A stretch of 5,130 nucleotides of DNA, from positions 1 through 5,130 of the forward strand of contig JAKJFB010000234.1 of assembly GCA_022705125.1 (NCBI GenBank), read 5' to 3'. The position numbers and the translations under genes were made by a program. The stretch is from Pseudomonadota bacterium (lineage in GTDB: Bacteria; Pseudomonadota; Gammaproteobacteria; Pseudomonadales; UBA5518). The notes under the pieces were generated by a model that did no database searches, was not told the DNA's origin, and worked only from the letters and a program-made list of their open reading frames with translations. Below, in pieces: positions 1 through 5,130 of this stretch; within the stretch, counting starts at the first letter, position 1; each line of letters begins with the position of its first letter.

Positions 1-375
1 CTGGTGGACCACCTTCGCCTCGATGTGGTTGCCGAGCCGGAAGTACTGCACCTTCACCGGGTATTTGGGCTGCCCCCAAAGTTCCTGGCAGATAAACAGC
101 GGCGCCTCCTGGTCGATGCCGAGCGCCAGCGTGTACTCGCCGGCGATGCCGTTGTAATCGGCGTCTACGTTGATCACCACCCCGTACTCGGGCTCGCCCC
201 CGATCGGCACGTTGTAAACGGTGAGCGTCACCATCGGCTCCCTGCCGGGCGCGATGCCGGGCGGCAGCAGCGCGGCGATAGCTGCCGCGTCGGTGCGGTA
301 GCGGATCTTCAGCATGGGCCAGCCGGCGACTTCGCCGGGGCTGGATTGCGGGGCGGACGGACTCGTCGTGCTCAT
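1..375 (-). CDS. Acetoacetate decarboxylase-like protein, N-terminal part (runs off left edge)
   Basis: Reading the minus strand from the ATG at 375-373 gives 125 codons open to the window edge, so the C-terminal half is missing. The translation fits the acetoacetate decarboxylase (ADC) superfamily. It has an N-terminal segment with LKIRYRTD (residues 22-29), then a strand-rich stretch with EYGVVINVDADYNG (63-76), then ICQELWGQPKYPVKVQYF (95-112). In classical ADC the equivalent position carries a Schiff-base lysine in a YPKK motif. Here Lys104 in GQPK is the likely counterpart, but the following residue is Tyr instead of the second Lys. Classical ADC makes acetone and CO2 from acetoacetate; many bacterial relatives act on other keto acids or have no known substrate, so the reaction is uncertain. 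No signal peptide is seen, so it is probably cytosolic. The first 19 residues are Ser/Thr/Pro-rich and probably disordered. The Shine-Dalgarno is weak (GGGAA just upstream). It is divergent from the helicase gene. Family call is good; exact function is not. Confidence 0.8.
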   Translation of the reverse strand, partial: MSTTSPSAPQSSPGEVAGWPMLKIRYRTDAAAIAALLPPGIAPGREPMVTLTVYNVPIGGEPEYGVVINVDADYNGIAGEYTLALGIDQEAPLFICQELWGQPKYPVKVQYFRLGNHIEAKVVHQ

Positions 376-581
376 GGCGGTTCCCGGTATCGTGTTGTTC
401 GAGGGCTGCGTGATGGTAACCCGCCGCCGGGGCCGCACGGAGCAACCTGACAGGAGTTTCATAAAGCGGCAGTATGTCGGCACCGCGGCGGTCGGCAAAA
501 CACCCTGACTGGTTCATACTGGCGCCTCCCGGGCCATCTGGCATGTCGCCGCTCAGGTCCGGCATTTCCGGTAGCTACTCC
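376..581. other. Divergent intergenic region between the ADC-like gene and deaD
   Basis: This 206-bp region lies between two divergently oriented starts and should contain promoters for both genes. On the plus strand the best sigma70-like pair I see is TCGGCA (492-497) and CATACT (515-520) with 17 bp between. A CTGACA hexamer (447-452) could also be a -35 box, but it has no good -10 partner. On the minus strand I find no convincing pair. A short repeat, TCCGG-CATT-TCCGG, lies around 558-571 in the helicase leader. The region is open in the helicase frame back to an ATG at 474, so part of it could be translated if that start were used. Confidence 0.5.
492..520 (+). promoter_or_regulatory. Possible sigma70-type promoter for deaD
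   Basis: TCGGCA (492-497; 4 of 6 matches to TTGACA) and CATACT (515-520; 4 of 6 to TATAAT) are separated by 17 bp. Transcription would start near 527 and give a leader of about 55 nt before the ATG at 582. Both boxes are imperfect, and such matches arise by chance, so this is only a candidate. Confidence 0.22.
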
Positions 582-2600
582 ATGTCCGATTCCATTGGCT
601 CTTTCAGCGAGCTGAACCTTTCCGCACCCCTGTTGCAAGCGCTCGCCGACGTGGGTTATGAAACCCCGTCGCCGATCCAGCAGGCCTGCATCCCGCCGCT
701 GCTCGAAGGCCTCGATCTGCTGGGCGAAGCGCAGACCGGCACCGGCAAGACGGCGGCTTTCGCACTGCCGCTGCTGCAGCGCCTGGACCTGAAGCGACTC
801 GAGCCGCAGATCCTGGTGCTGACGCCGACGCGCGAGCTCGCGATCCAGGTCGCCGAGGCCTTCCAGAAGTACGCCAAGCACCTGCCCGGTTTCCACGTGC
901 TGCCGATCTACGGTGGGCAGAGCATGTTCATGCAGTTGAAGCAGCTGCGCCGCGGGGTGCACGTGATCGTGGGCACCCCGGGCCGCGTGATGGATCACCT
1001 CGAGCGCAAGAGCCTCGAGCTCGACGCGCTGCAGGCACTGGTGCTCGACGAGGCCGACGAGATGCTGCGCATGGGCTTCATCGACGACGTCGAGTGGATC
1101 CTCGAGCACACGCCGGCGGAGCGCCAGACCGCGCTGTTCTCGGCCACGATGGCCGAGCAGATCCGGCGCGTGGCGCGCACCCACATGCGCGAGCCGCGCG
1201 AGGTGAAGATCAAGGCGAGCACGCGCACCGTGGAGTCGATCCGCCAGCTGTACTGGCAGGTCAGCGGCACCAACAAGATCGACGCGCTGACGCGCATGCT
1301 CGAGGTCGACGAGGATCTCGACGCCGCCCTCGTCTTCGTGCGCACCAAGATCGCCACCGAGGAGCTCGCCGACAAGCTGGCCGCGCGCGGCTATGCGGCC
1401 GCGGCGCTCAACGGCGACATGAACCAGCAGATGCGCGAGCGCGTGATCGAGCAGCTCAAGAGCGGTGCGCTCGACATCGTGGTCGCCACCGACGTGGCGG
1501 CACGCGGTATCGACGTGGCGCGCATCAGCCACGTGATCAACTTCGACATCCCCTACGACACCGAGGCCTACGTGCACCGCATTGGTCGTACCGGCCGAGC
1601 TGGACGCCAGGGCACCGCGATCCTGTTCGTCGCGCCACGCGAGATCCGCATGCTGCGCACCATCGAGCGCGTGACGCGCGCGCCCATCGAGCCGCTCAGC
1701 CTGCCGAGCCGCGAGGCGGTGGCCGGGCGGCGCGTGGCGCAGTTCCGCAAGCAGGTCGCCGAGGTGATGGAGAACGAGCCGCTGGATTTCTTCGCCGATG
1801 TGGTCGATCAGCTTGGCAACGAGCACGACGGCGATCTGTCGCGCGTCGCGGCGGCGCTGGCTTACATGGCGCAGCGCGCCAAGCCGCTGCGTTTCGAGGC
1901 CCGCGACATGGCCGAAGGTTTCGCGCCGGCGCCCGATCGCGGCGAGCGCGATGCGCGCGACGCGCGCGCACCGCGGGATTTCCGCGACTCGCGTGACTCC
2001 CGCGATTCCCGTGCACCGCGCGAATTCCGGGAACCGCGCGAACCGCGGCGGGAGCGCCCGCCGCAGATCGAGCCCGGCGGCGAGTTGGTGCCGTTTCGCA
2101 TCGAGGTGGGTCGCATGCACGATGTGTCGCCACGCGAAATCGTCGGCGCCATTGCCAACGAGGCGGGGCTGCCGAGCCACTGCATCGGGCGCATCGAGAT
2201 CTATGACGAGTTCAGCGTGGTGGGCCTGCCCGCCGACCTGCCGGCCGACGTGCTCGGGGTGTTGCGCAAGACGCGCGTGATGCATCAGCCGCTGGAGATC
2301 CGCCGCGCGGGCGCTGACGACGTGCCGCCGCCGGGCAAGCCGCGCGAGCGCGCGCGCCCGTCGAAGAGCGAGCGCGGCGAGGGATTCCGCAGCGATTCGC
2401 GCCCGCCGCGCCACGATGCGCAACGACCGCCGCGGGGCGATGACTACCGCCCGCCACGGGCGGCGCCGCGCGCCGAGCGCACCGGCGACGCGCCACTGCG
2501 CCGCAAGCCGGCAGCGGGAGCCGCGGGTCCGGGGGCGCGGGATTTTGCTCCCAAGCCGCGGGATTTCGCCGCCAAGCCACGCAAGCCGCGCAAGCCCTGA
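582..2600 (+). CDS. deaD: DEAD-box ATP-dependent RNA helicase, DeaD/CsdA type
   Basis: This 672-residue protein is an ATP-driven RNA unwinding enzyme that in known DeaD/CsdA homologues acts in ribosome assembly, mRNA decay and cold adaptation in the cytoplasm. All helicase motifs are present: Phe8 and GYETPSPIQ (25-33, Q motif), AQTGTGKT (50-57, Walker A), PTRELA (82-87), TPGR (132-135), DEAD (156-159), SAT (187-189), VFVRT (251-255), ATDVAARGID (302-311) and HRIGRTGR (332-339). After an Arg/Asp-rich linker, residues about 503-575 match the DbpA-type RNA-binding domain (FRIEVGR, IVGAIANEAG, IGRIEIYDEFSVVGLP), which separates DeaD from RhlE or SrmB. The tail (about 578-672) is low-complexity, basic and Pro-rich. 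An in-frame ATG at 474 would add 36 residues of unconserved sequence. I chose 582 because MSDSIGSFSELNL begins where the family begins, just before the Q-motif Phe. The Shine-Dalgarno is weak (GGTAG, about 7 nt upstream). A stop at 2598-2600 closes it. Confidence 0.96.
   Translation: MSDSIGSFSELNLSAPLLQALADVGYETPSPIQQACIPPLLEGLDLLGEAQTGTGKTAAFALPLLQRLDLKRLEPQILVLTPTRELAIQVAEAFQKYAKHLPGFHVLPIYGGQSMFMQLKQLRRGVHVIVGTPGRVMDHLERKSLELDALQALVLDEADEMLRMGFIDDVEWILEHTPAERQTALFSATMAEQIRRVARTHMREPREVKIKASTRTVESIRQLYWQVSGTNKIDALTRMLEVDEDLDAALVFVRTKIATEELADKLAARGYAAAALNGDMNQQMRERVIEQLKSGALDIVVATDVAARGIDVARISHVINFDIPYDTEAYVHRIGRTGRAGRQGTAILFVAPREIRMLRTIERVTRAPIEPLSLPSREAVAGRRVAQFRKQVAEVMENEPLDFFADVVDQLGNEHDGDLSRVAAALAYMAQRAKPLRFEARDMAEGFAPAPDRGERDARDARAPRDFRDSRDSRDSRAPREFREPREPRRERPPQIEPGGELVPFRIEVGRMHDVSPREIVGAIANEAGLPSHCIGRIEIYDEFSVVGLPADLPADVLGVLRKTRVMHQPLEIRRAGADDVPPPGKPRERARPSKSERGEGFRSDSRPPRHDAQRPPRGDDYRPPRAAPRAERTGDAPLRRKPAAGAAGPGARDFAPKPRDFAAKPRKPRKP
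1974..2051 (+). repeat. In-gene tandem Arg-Asp/Glu tripeptide repeats in DeaD linker
   Basis: DeaD residues 465-490 are built from tripeptides: RDF, RDS, RDS, RDS, RAP, REF, REP, REP. The codons vary (RDS is written with gac/gat and tcg/tcc), so this is a protein-level rather than a perfect DNA repeat. It links the helicase core to the DbpA-like domain. Arg-rich linkers of this type are common in DEAD-box proteins and usually bind RNA non-specifically or promote condensation; that role is an inference here. Confidence 0.7.
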
Positions 2601-2610
2601 CGATGCCCGG

Positions 2611-2654
2611 GGCGCTGGCAATGGTCACCGGGCCGGCCTGCCACTGCCGGCGCC
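2611..2654 (+). terminator. Imperfect hairpin downstream of deaD, possible terminator
   Basis: GGCGCTGGCAATGG (2611-2624) pairs with CCACTGCCGGCGCC (2641-2654) over 14 positions, with one G-T wobble and one A-C mismatch. The 16-nt loop holds the 8-bp palindrome GGCCGGCC (2631-2638). It begins 10 nt after the deaD stop, the right place for a terminator or an mRNA 3'-end stabiliser. No T-tract follows, so it is not a canonical intrinsic terminator; high-GC DNA also makes hairpins often by chance. Confidence 0.4.
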
Positions 2655-2757
2655 ATGATGGTGCGCGAACAGTCGCCACGCGTTCATGCCCTGCCGCACC
2701 GACTCCCGGGGCCGAGAGGCGCGATGGCCTTCGGCCGGCGGGCGCCTGAGCACGGGG

Positions 2758-3402
2758 GTGCGTGTGCGCCTGCCGTGGATCCTGCTGCTGGTCGTGCCGC
2801 TGGCCGTCGGCGGCGCGGCGCGCATCGACATCGGCCGCTTCTCGGCCGGGGATCTGTCGGGCTGGGAGCGCAAGTCATTCCGTGGCGAGACCGAGTACAC
2901 CGTGCGGGAGGAGGGCGGGGTGCAGGCGCTCTGCGCGCGCAGCCGCGATGCGGGCTCCGGCCTGTTCCGCGAGCGCGAGGTGGACCTCGGCGCCACGCCG
3001 TGGCTCCACTGGTCGTGGAAGGTCGATGCCGGGCTGCACGCCGGCGACGAGCGCACGCGCGCCGGCGACGATTACCCCGCGCGCGTCTACGTGGTGTTTT
3101 CGGGCGGCCCGGCTTTCTGGCGCACGCGTGCGATCAACTATGTCTGGTCCAGTGGCGAGCCCGAAGGCGCGGTGTGGCCGAACGCCTTCACCGCGAACGC
3201 GCGGATGGTCGCGGTGCGCTCGGGCCGCGACGGTACCGGGAAGTGGCAGAGCGAGAGTCGCGACGTGCTGGCCGATTACCGCCGGATCTTCGGCGAGGAA
3301 CCCGGTACCGCCGATGCGGTCGCCATCATGACCGACACCGACAACACCGGCGCAGGCGCGGCGGCCTGTTACGGCGATATCTGGTTCAGCGCGGACACGT
3401 AG
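2758..3402 (+). CDS. DUF3047 family exported protein
   Basis: The protein (214 residues from the GTG at 2758) matches the uncharacterised DUF3047 family. Conserved-looking blocks are PWLHWSWKV (81-89), GDDYPARVYVVF (103-114), INYVWSS (126-132), VAVRSG (151-156), DYRRIFGEEP (173-182), MTDTDNTG (191-198) and YGDIWF (205-210). The length suits a single-domain member. The N-terminus MRVRLPWILLLVVPLAVGGAA is a clear Sec signal peptide with probable cleavage after Ala20 or Ala21, so the mature protein should be periplasmic or secreted; it is likely a beta-rich fold. No catalytic role is established for the family. An in-frame ATG at 2686 would add 24 Arg/Gly-rich residues ahead of the signal peptide. 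I prefer GTG 2758 because it puts the signal peptide at the start, but neither start has a good Shine-Dalgarno, so the start is uncertain (GTG 2764 is also possible). It is followed by the palindromic repeat region. Confidence 0.85.
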   Translation: MRVRLPWILLLVVPLAVGGAARIDIGRFSAGDLSGWERKSFRGETEYTVREEGGVQALCARSRDAGSGLFREREVDLGATPWLHWSWKVDAGLHAGDERTRAGDDYPARVYVVFSGGPAFWRTRAINYVWSSGEPEGAVWPNAFTANARMVAVRSGRDGTGKWQSESRDVLADYRRIFGEEPGTADAVAIMTDTDNTGAGAAACYGDIWFSADT

Positions 3403-3419
3403 GCCGGCATCGCTGCGGC

Positions 3420-3483
3420 TCGGCATTCATGCTGACTGGTGCCAGCCCAGGTGCTGCTGTCGCCATGAATGGCGACCCGCAGG
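3420..3483. repeat. REP-like palindromic repeat, copy 1
   Basis: These 64 bp align without gaps to 3520-3583 with 56 identical positions. The left palindrome (TCGGCAT-TC-ATGCTGA) is degenerate, with one wobble. The right one, GTCGCCAT-GA-ATGGCGAC (3459-3476), has perfect 8-bp arms. The two palindromes can also pair with each other across the copy (3417-3436 with 3459-3478; 16 of 20 Watson-Crick plus one wobble). The element starts about 17 bp after the DUF3047 stop, a typical site for REP/BIME-type extragenic repeats. Confidence 0.8.
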
Positions 3484-3522
3484 TGCTTGGCGTATGCTGC
3501 TGGCTCAAGTGCCTGTGGGTCG
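3473..3522 (+). repeat. 17-bp stem-loop linking the two REP-like copies
   Basis: CGACCCGCAGGTGCTTG (3473-3489) can pair with CAAGTGCCTGTGGGTCG (3506-3522) along all 17 positions, 14 Watson-Crick and 3 G-U wobbles, with a 16-nt loop. The outer ends overlap the right palindrome of copy 1 and the left palindrome of copy 2, so this stem competes with the folding of each copy. The wobbles pair well only in plus-strand RNA, the sense of the flanking genes. It could stop or slow transcription or exonucleases between the DUF3047 and SIMPL genes. There is no T-tract. Confidence 0.55.
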
Positions 3523-3583
3523 GCATTCATGCCGACAGGTGCCGGCCCGGGTACTGTCGTCGCCATGAATGGCGACCCACAGG
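3520..3583. repeat. REP-like palindromic repeat, copy 2
   Basis: This is the better-preserved copy, exactly 100 bp downstream of copy 1. It holds two perfect 8-bp-arm palindromes with 2-bp centres: GTCGGCAT-TC-ATGCCGAC (3519-3536) and GTCGCCAT-GA-ATGGCGAC (3559-3576). The two are near-copies of each other, so 3517-3536 can also pair with 3559-3578 over 20 positions with two mismatches (G-G and C-C), leaving a 22-nt GC-rich loop. No transposase, flanking terminal repeats or target-site duplication is visible, so it is not itself an insertion sequence. Confidence 0.82.
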
Positions 3584-3620
3584 GATGGCGGCCCACTGGA
3601 AGGGTCGATGCCTGTTCCGC

Positions 3621-3628
3621 GGAGGAAG
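3621..3628 (+). promoter_or_regulatory. Strong ribosome-binding site of the SIMPL gene
   Basis: GGAGGAAG lies with its GGAGG core 8 nt before the ATG at 3634. It is the only strong Shine-Dalgarno in the window and fixes the start of the SIMPL-domain gene. Confidence 0.85.
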
Positions 3629-3633
3629 CATAG

Positions 3634-4353
3634 ATGGACTCTCGCAACACGCTCGGCGCGCTGCTGCTCGGCATCGCCATCGTGATCGGCCTCGCGGCGC
3701 TCGGCTACCAGCTGGGCAACGCGGCTATCCGCTTCAAGGAGTACGAGCGTTTCGTCGCGGTGAAGGGCCTGTCCGAACACGAATACCCGGCCGACATCGT
3801 GATCTGGCCGATCCAGTTCAGCGCCGCCGACAACGACCTCGAGTCGCTGTACGCGAGCATCGAGGCGAACACCGCCAGCATCCGCGAGTTCCTGCTCGCC
3901 CAGGGCATCGGCGCCGATGCGATCAGCGTGGCGCCGCCATCGATCACCGACAAGTCGGCGCAGCGCTTCGGCGACGGCCAGCGCGCGGAGTTCCGCTACA
4001 CCGCCGACCAGATCGTCACCGTCTACTCGGCCGAAGTCGGGCAGGTGCGTGGCGTGATGGACAAGCTCGCGCAGCTCGGCAAGCAGGGTATCGCCTTCGC
4101 TGGCGGCGAGTACGCGAACCAGCCCGAGTACCTGTTCACGCGCCTGAACGAGGTCAAGCCCGGCATGATCGAGGAGGCGACCATGAAGGCGCGCGAGGTC
4201 GCCGCGAAGTTCGCCGCCGACTCGGGCAGCCGCCTCGGCAAGATCCGCCAGGCCTCGCAGGGGCAGTTCTCGATCGAGGCGCGTGACCGCAACAACCCGC
4301 ACATCAAGAGGGTGCGCGTGGTGTCTACGGTCGAGTACTACCTCTCGGACTGA
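3634..4353 (+). CDS. SIMPL (DUF541) domain-containing membrane-anchored protein
   Basis: This 239-residue protein belongs to the SIMPL/DUF541 family (COG2859-like). Residues about 7-27 (LGALLLGIAIVIGLAALGYQL) form one hydrophobic segment that is either a membrane anchor or an uncleaved signal; the rest should lie in the periplasm. Family hallmarks are FVAVKGLSEHEYPADIVIWPI (about 40-60), the helix with SLYASIEANTASIREFLLAQG (71-91), then ITDKSAQ (104-110), YTADQIVTVYS (122-132), and the C-terminal FTRLNEVKPGMIEEATMKARE (168-188) with IRQASQGQFSI (204-214). The full expected length is present. The molecular function is not established; relatives have been linked to oxidative stress and to the cell envelope in other bacteria. 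The start is fixed by GGAGG 8 nt upstream. The stop is 6 bp before the Nramp gene start, so the two are probably one operon. The repeat block lies immediately upstream. Confidence 0.92.
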   Translation: MDSRNTLGALLLGIAIVIGLAALGYQLGNAAIRFKEYERFVAVKGLSEHEYPADIVIWPIQFSAADNDLESLYASIEANTASIREFLLAQGIGADAISVAPPSITDKSAQRFGDGQRAEFRYTADQIVTVYSAEVGQVRGVMDKLAQLGKQGIAFAGGEYANQPEYLFTRLNEVKPGMIEEATMKAREVAAKFAADSGSRLGKIRQASQGQFSIEARDRNNPHIKRVRVVSTVEYYLSD

Positions 4354-4359
4354 TCGCGC

Positions 4360-5130
4360 GTGCAGCTGCTGCGACTGCTGGGGCCGGGCATCCTCGTCGC
4401 GGCCACCGGCGTGGGCGCCGGCGATCTGGCGACAGCCTCGTTCGCGGGCAGCCAGCTGGGCACCGCGATCCTGTGGGCCGCGGTGCTCGGTGCTTTCCTC
4501 AAGTTCGTGCTGAACGAAGGGCTCGCGCGCTGGCAGCTCGCCACCGGCGACACCCTGCTCGAGGGCGCGGTGCTGCGCTTCGGGCGCATCGTCGGCTGGC
4601 TGTTCCTGCCCTACCTGTTCCTCTGGTCGTTCTTCGTGGGCGCCGCGCTGATGAGCGCCTGCGGCGCAGCCCTGCAGGCGCTGTTCCCGCTGTTCGATGA
4701 CGCGGAGCGAGGCCGCATGGTCTTCGGCGCGCTGTCCAGCCTGCTCGGCCTCGTGCTGGTGCGCGCCGGCGGTTTTCGCCTGTTCGAGCGCGTGATGAGC
4801 GTCTGCATCGGCGTGATGTTCGCGACCGTGGTGGTGATGGCCGTCATGCTCTGGCCCGGAACCACCGAGGTGCTGCGCGGCCTGCTGCTCCCGGGCATTC
4901 CGGACCTGCGCGGCGAGGGCGTGGTGTGGACGGTCGCGCTGATGGGCGGCGTGGGTGGCACGCTCACGGTGCTGTGCTACGGCTACTGGATCCGCGAGGA
5001 GGGCCGCGCGGACATCGGTGAGCTGCCGCTGTGCCGCATCGATCTGGGCCTCGGTTACGCGATGACCGCGCTGTTCGCGATCGCGATGGTGATCATCGGC
5101 AGCCAGGTGCAGATCGACGGCCGCGGCACC
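4360..5130 (+). CDS. Nramp-family divalent metal transporter, divergent subfamily (C-terminus beyond right edge)
   Basis: A frame starting at GTG 4360 stays open for 257 codons to the window end. The sequence is a polytopic inner-membrane protein starting like Nramp transporters (LLGPGILVAATGVGAGDLATASFAGSQLG). Likely membrane segments lie near 8-30, 36-56, 78-105, 121-140, 143-166, 187-210 and 231-250. Nramp proteins import divalent metals such as Mn2+ or Fe2+, usually with protons. The TM1 signature DPGN is replaced by GAGD (19-22), and the canonical MPHN of TM6 is absent; instead GGVGGTLTVLCYGYWIREEG (196-215) is seen. This places it in a divergent branch whose metal is not predictable from the sequence. 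GTG is the only plausible start: the SIMPL gene's stop TGA (4351-4353) is in the same frame just upstream. The Shine-Dalgarno is weak (GGA at 4347-4349), suggesting translational coupling to the SIMPL gene. Confidence 0.88.
   Translation, partial: MQLLRLLGPGILVAATGVGAGDLATASFAGSQLGTAILWAAVLGAFLKFVLNEGLARWQLATGDTLLEGAVLRFGRIVGWLFLPYLFLWSFFVGAALMSACGAALQALFPLFDDAERGRMVFGALSSLLGLVLVRAGGFRLFERVMSVCIGVMFATVVVMAVMLWPGTTEVLRGLLLPGIPDLRGEGVVWTVALMGGVGGTLTVLCYGYWIREEGRADIGELPLCRIDLGLGYAMTALFAIAMVIIGSQVQIDGRGT

Larger units (their letters stand above)
3403..3633. other. Intergenic region dominated by palindromic repeats
   Basis: This 231-bp gap between the DUF3047 stop and the SIMPL-protein start holds no convincing gene. 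Most of it (3420-3583) is two copies of a 64-bp structured repeat plus the stem-forming spacer between them. The last 50 bp, including a strong ribosome-binding site, lead into the SIMPL gene. I see no clear sigma70 promoter here, so the SIMPL gene may depend on read-through from upstream or on an unrecognised promoter. Confidence 0.7.

Noticed and set aside
4..450. A 148-codon plus-strand open frame at the left edge
   Set aside because: It is antisense to the ADC-like gene, whose minus-strand translation has family-specific motifs.
447..475. CTGACA (447-452) with CAGTAT (470-475) as a deaD promoter
   Set aside because: The -35 match is good, but the -10 matches only 3 of 6 positions; the pair at 492-520 is slightly better and neither is strong.
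459..2621. A 720-codon open frame on the minus strand opposite deaD
   Set aside because: It is the mirror of a high-GC coding frame with G/C-ending codons, which removes stops on the other strand. Its translation is Arg/Ala/His/Leu-rich with no recognisable domain, while the plus strand has every DEAD-box motif.
3232..3309. A 9-bp inverted repeat (GGTACCGGG and CCCGGTACC) inside the DUF3047 gene
   Set aside because: It is short, within conserved coding sequence and about 60 bp apart, so it is most likely chance in GC-rich DNA.
3420..3583. CRISPR array made of the 100-bp-period repeats
   Set aside because: There are only two imperfect copies, the repeat is 64 bp with internal palindromes, the spacer itself is part of a stem, and no cas gene is nearby.
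3369..3680. A 103-codon minus-strand open frame across the repeat region
   Set aside because: Its translation contains duplicated peptide stretches that only reflect the two repeat copies; no start signal or family resemblance is apparent.
2655..4286. A 543-codon plus-strand open frame spanning the DUF3047 gene, the repeats and the SIMPL gene
   Set aside because: It overlaps two well-supported genes in another frame, has Arg/Ala-rich low-complexity translation and runs straight through the repeat block.
3505..4302. A 265-codon minus-strand open frame over the SIMPL gene
   Set aside because: It is the antisense shadow of the SIMPL coding frame with no recognisable domain.

Overview
The window is high-GC DNA with strong G/C preference at third codon positions and a gene repertoire typical of Pseudomonadota. 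The protein families (a DeaD/CsdA-type RNA helicase with a DbpA-like RNA-binding domain, a DUF3047 exported protein, a SIMPL/DUF541 protein and a divergent Nramp transporter) point most easily to a gammaproteobacterium, possibly an environmental or uncultured one. That placement is an inference from gene content, not from a marker gene.

Layout. Positions 1-375 (minus strand) hold the first 125 codons of an acetoacetate-decarboxylase-like protein that runs off the left edge. A 206-bp divergent intergenic region (376-581) separates it from the DEAD-box RNA helicase gene deaD (582-2600, plus strand). A 157-bp gap with an imperfect 14-bp hairpin follows. Then come a secreted or periplasmic DUF3047 protein (about 2758-3402) and a 231-bp gap carrying two copies of a palindromic, REP-like repeat spaced exactly 100 bp apart. 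A membrane-anchored SIMPL-domain protein (3634-4353) is followed after 6 bp by a GTG-started Nramp-family metal transporter (4360 to the right edge, incomplete).

How the genes relate. No single pathway is visible. deaD is a housekeeping/cold-adaptation RNA helicase and is probably its own transcription unit. The SIMPL and Nramp genes are nearly abutting and probably co-transcribed. The DUF3047 gene is separated from them by the structured repeat, which could stabilise or attenuate the transcript. The ADC-like gene is divergently transcribed and looks metabolically unrelated.

Most noteworthy are the nested palindromes of the 3420-3583 repeat and the Nramp protein's lack of the canonical DPGN metal-binding motif in TM1. 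I see no CRISPR array, tRNA, rRNA, insertion sequence or obvious new defence system.
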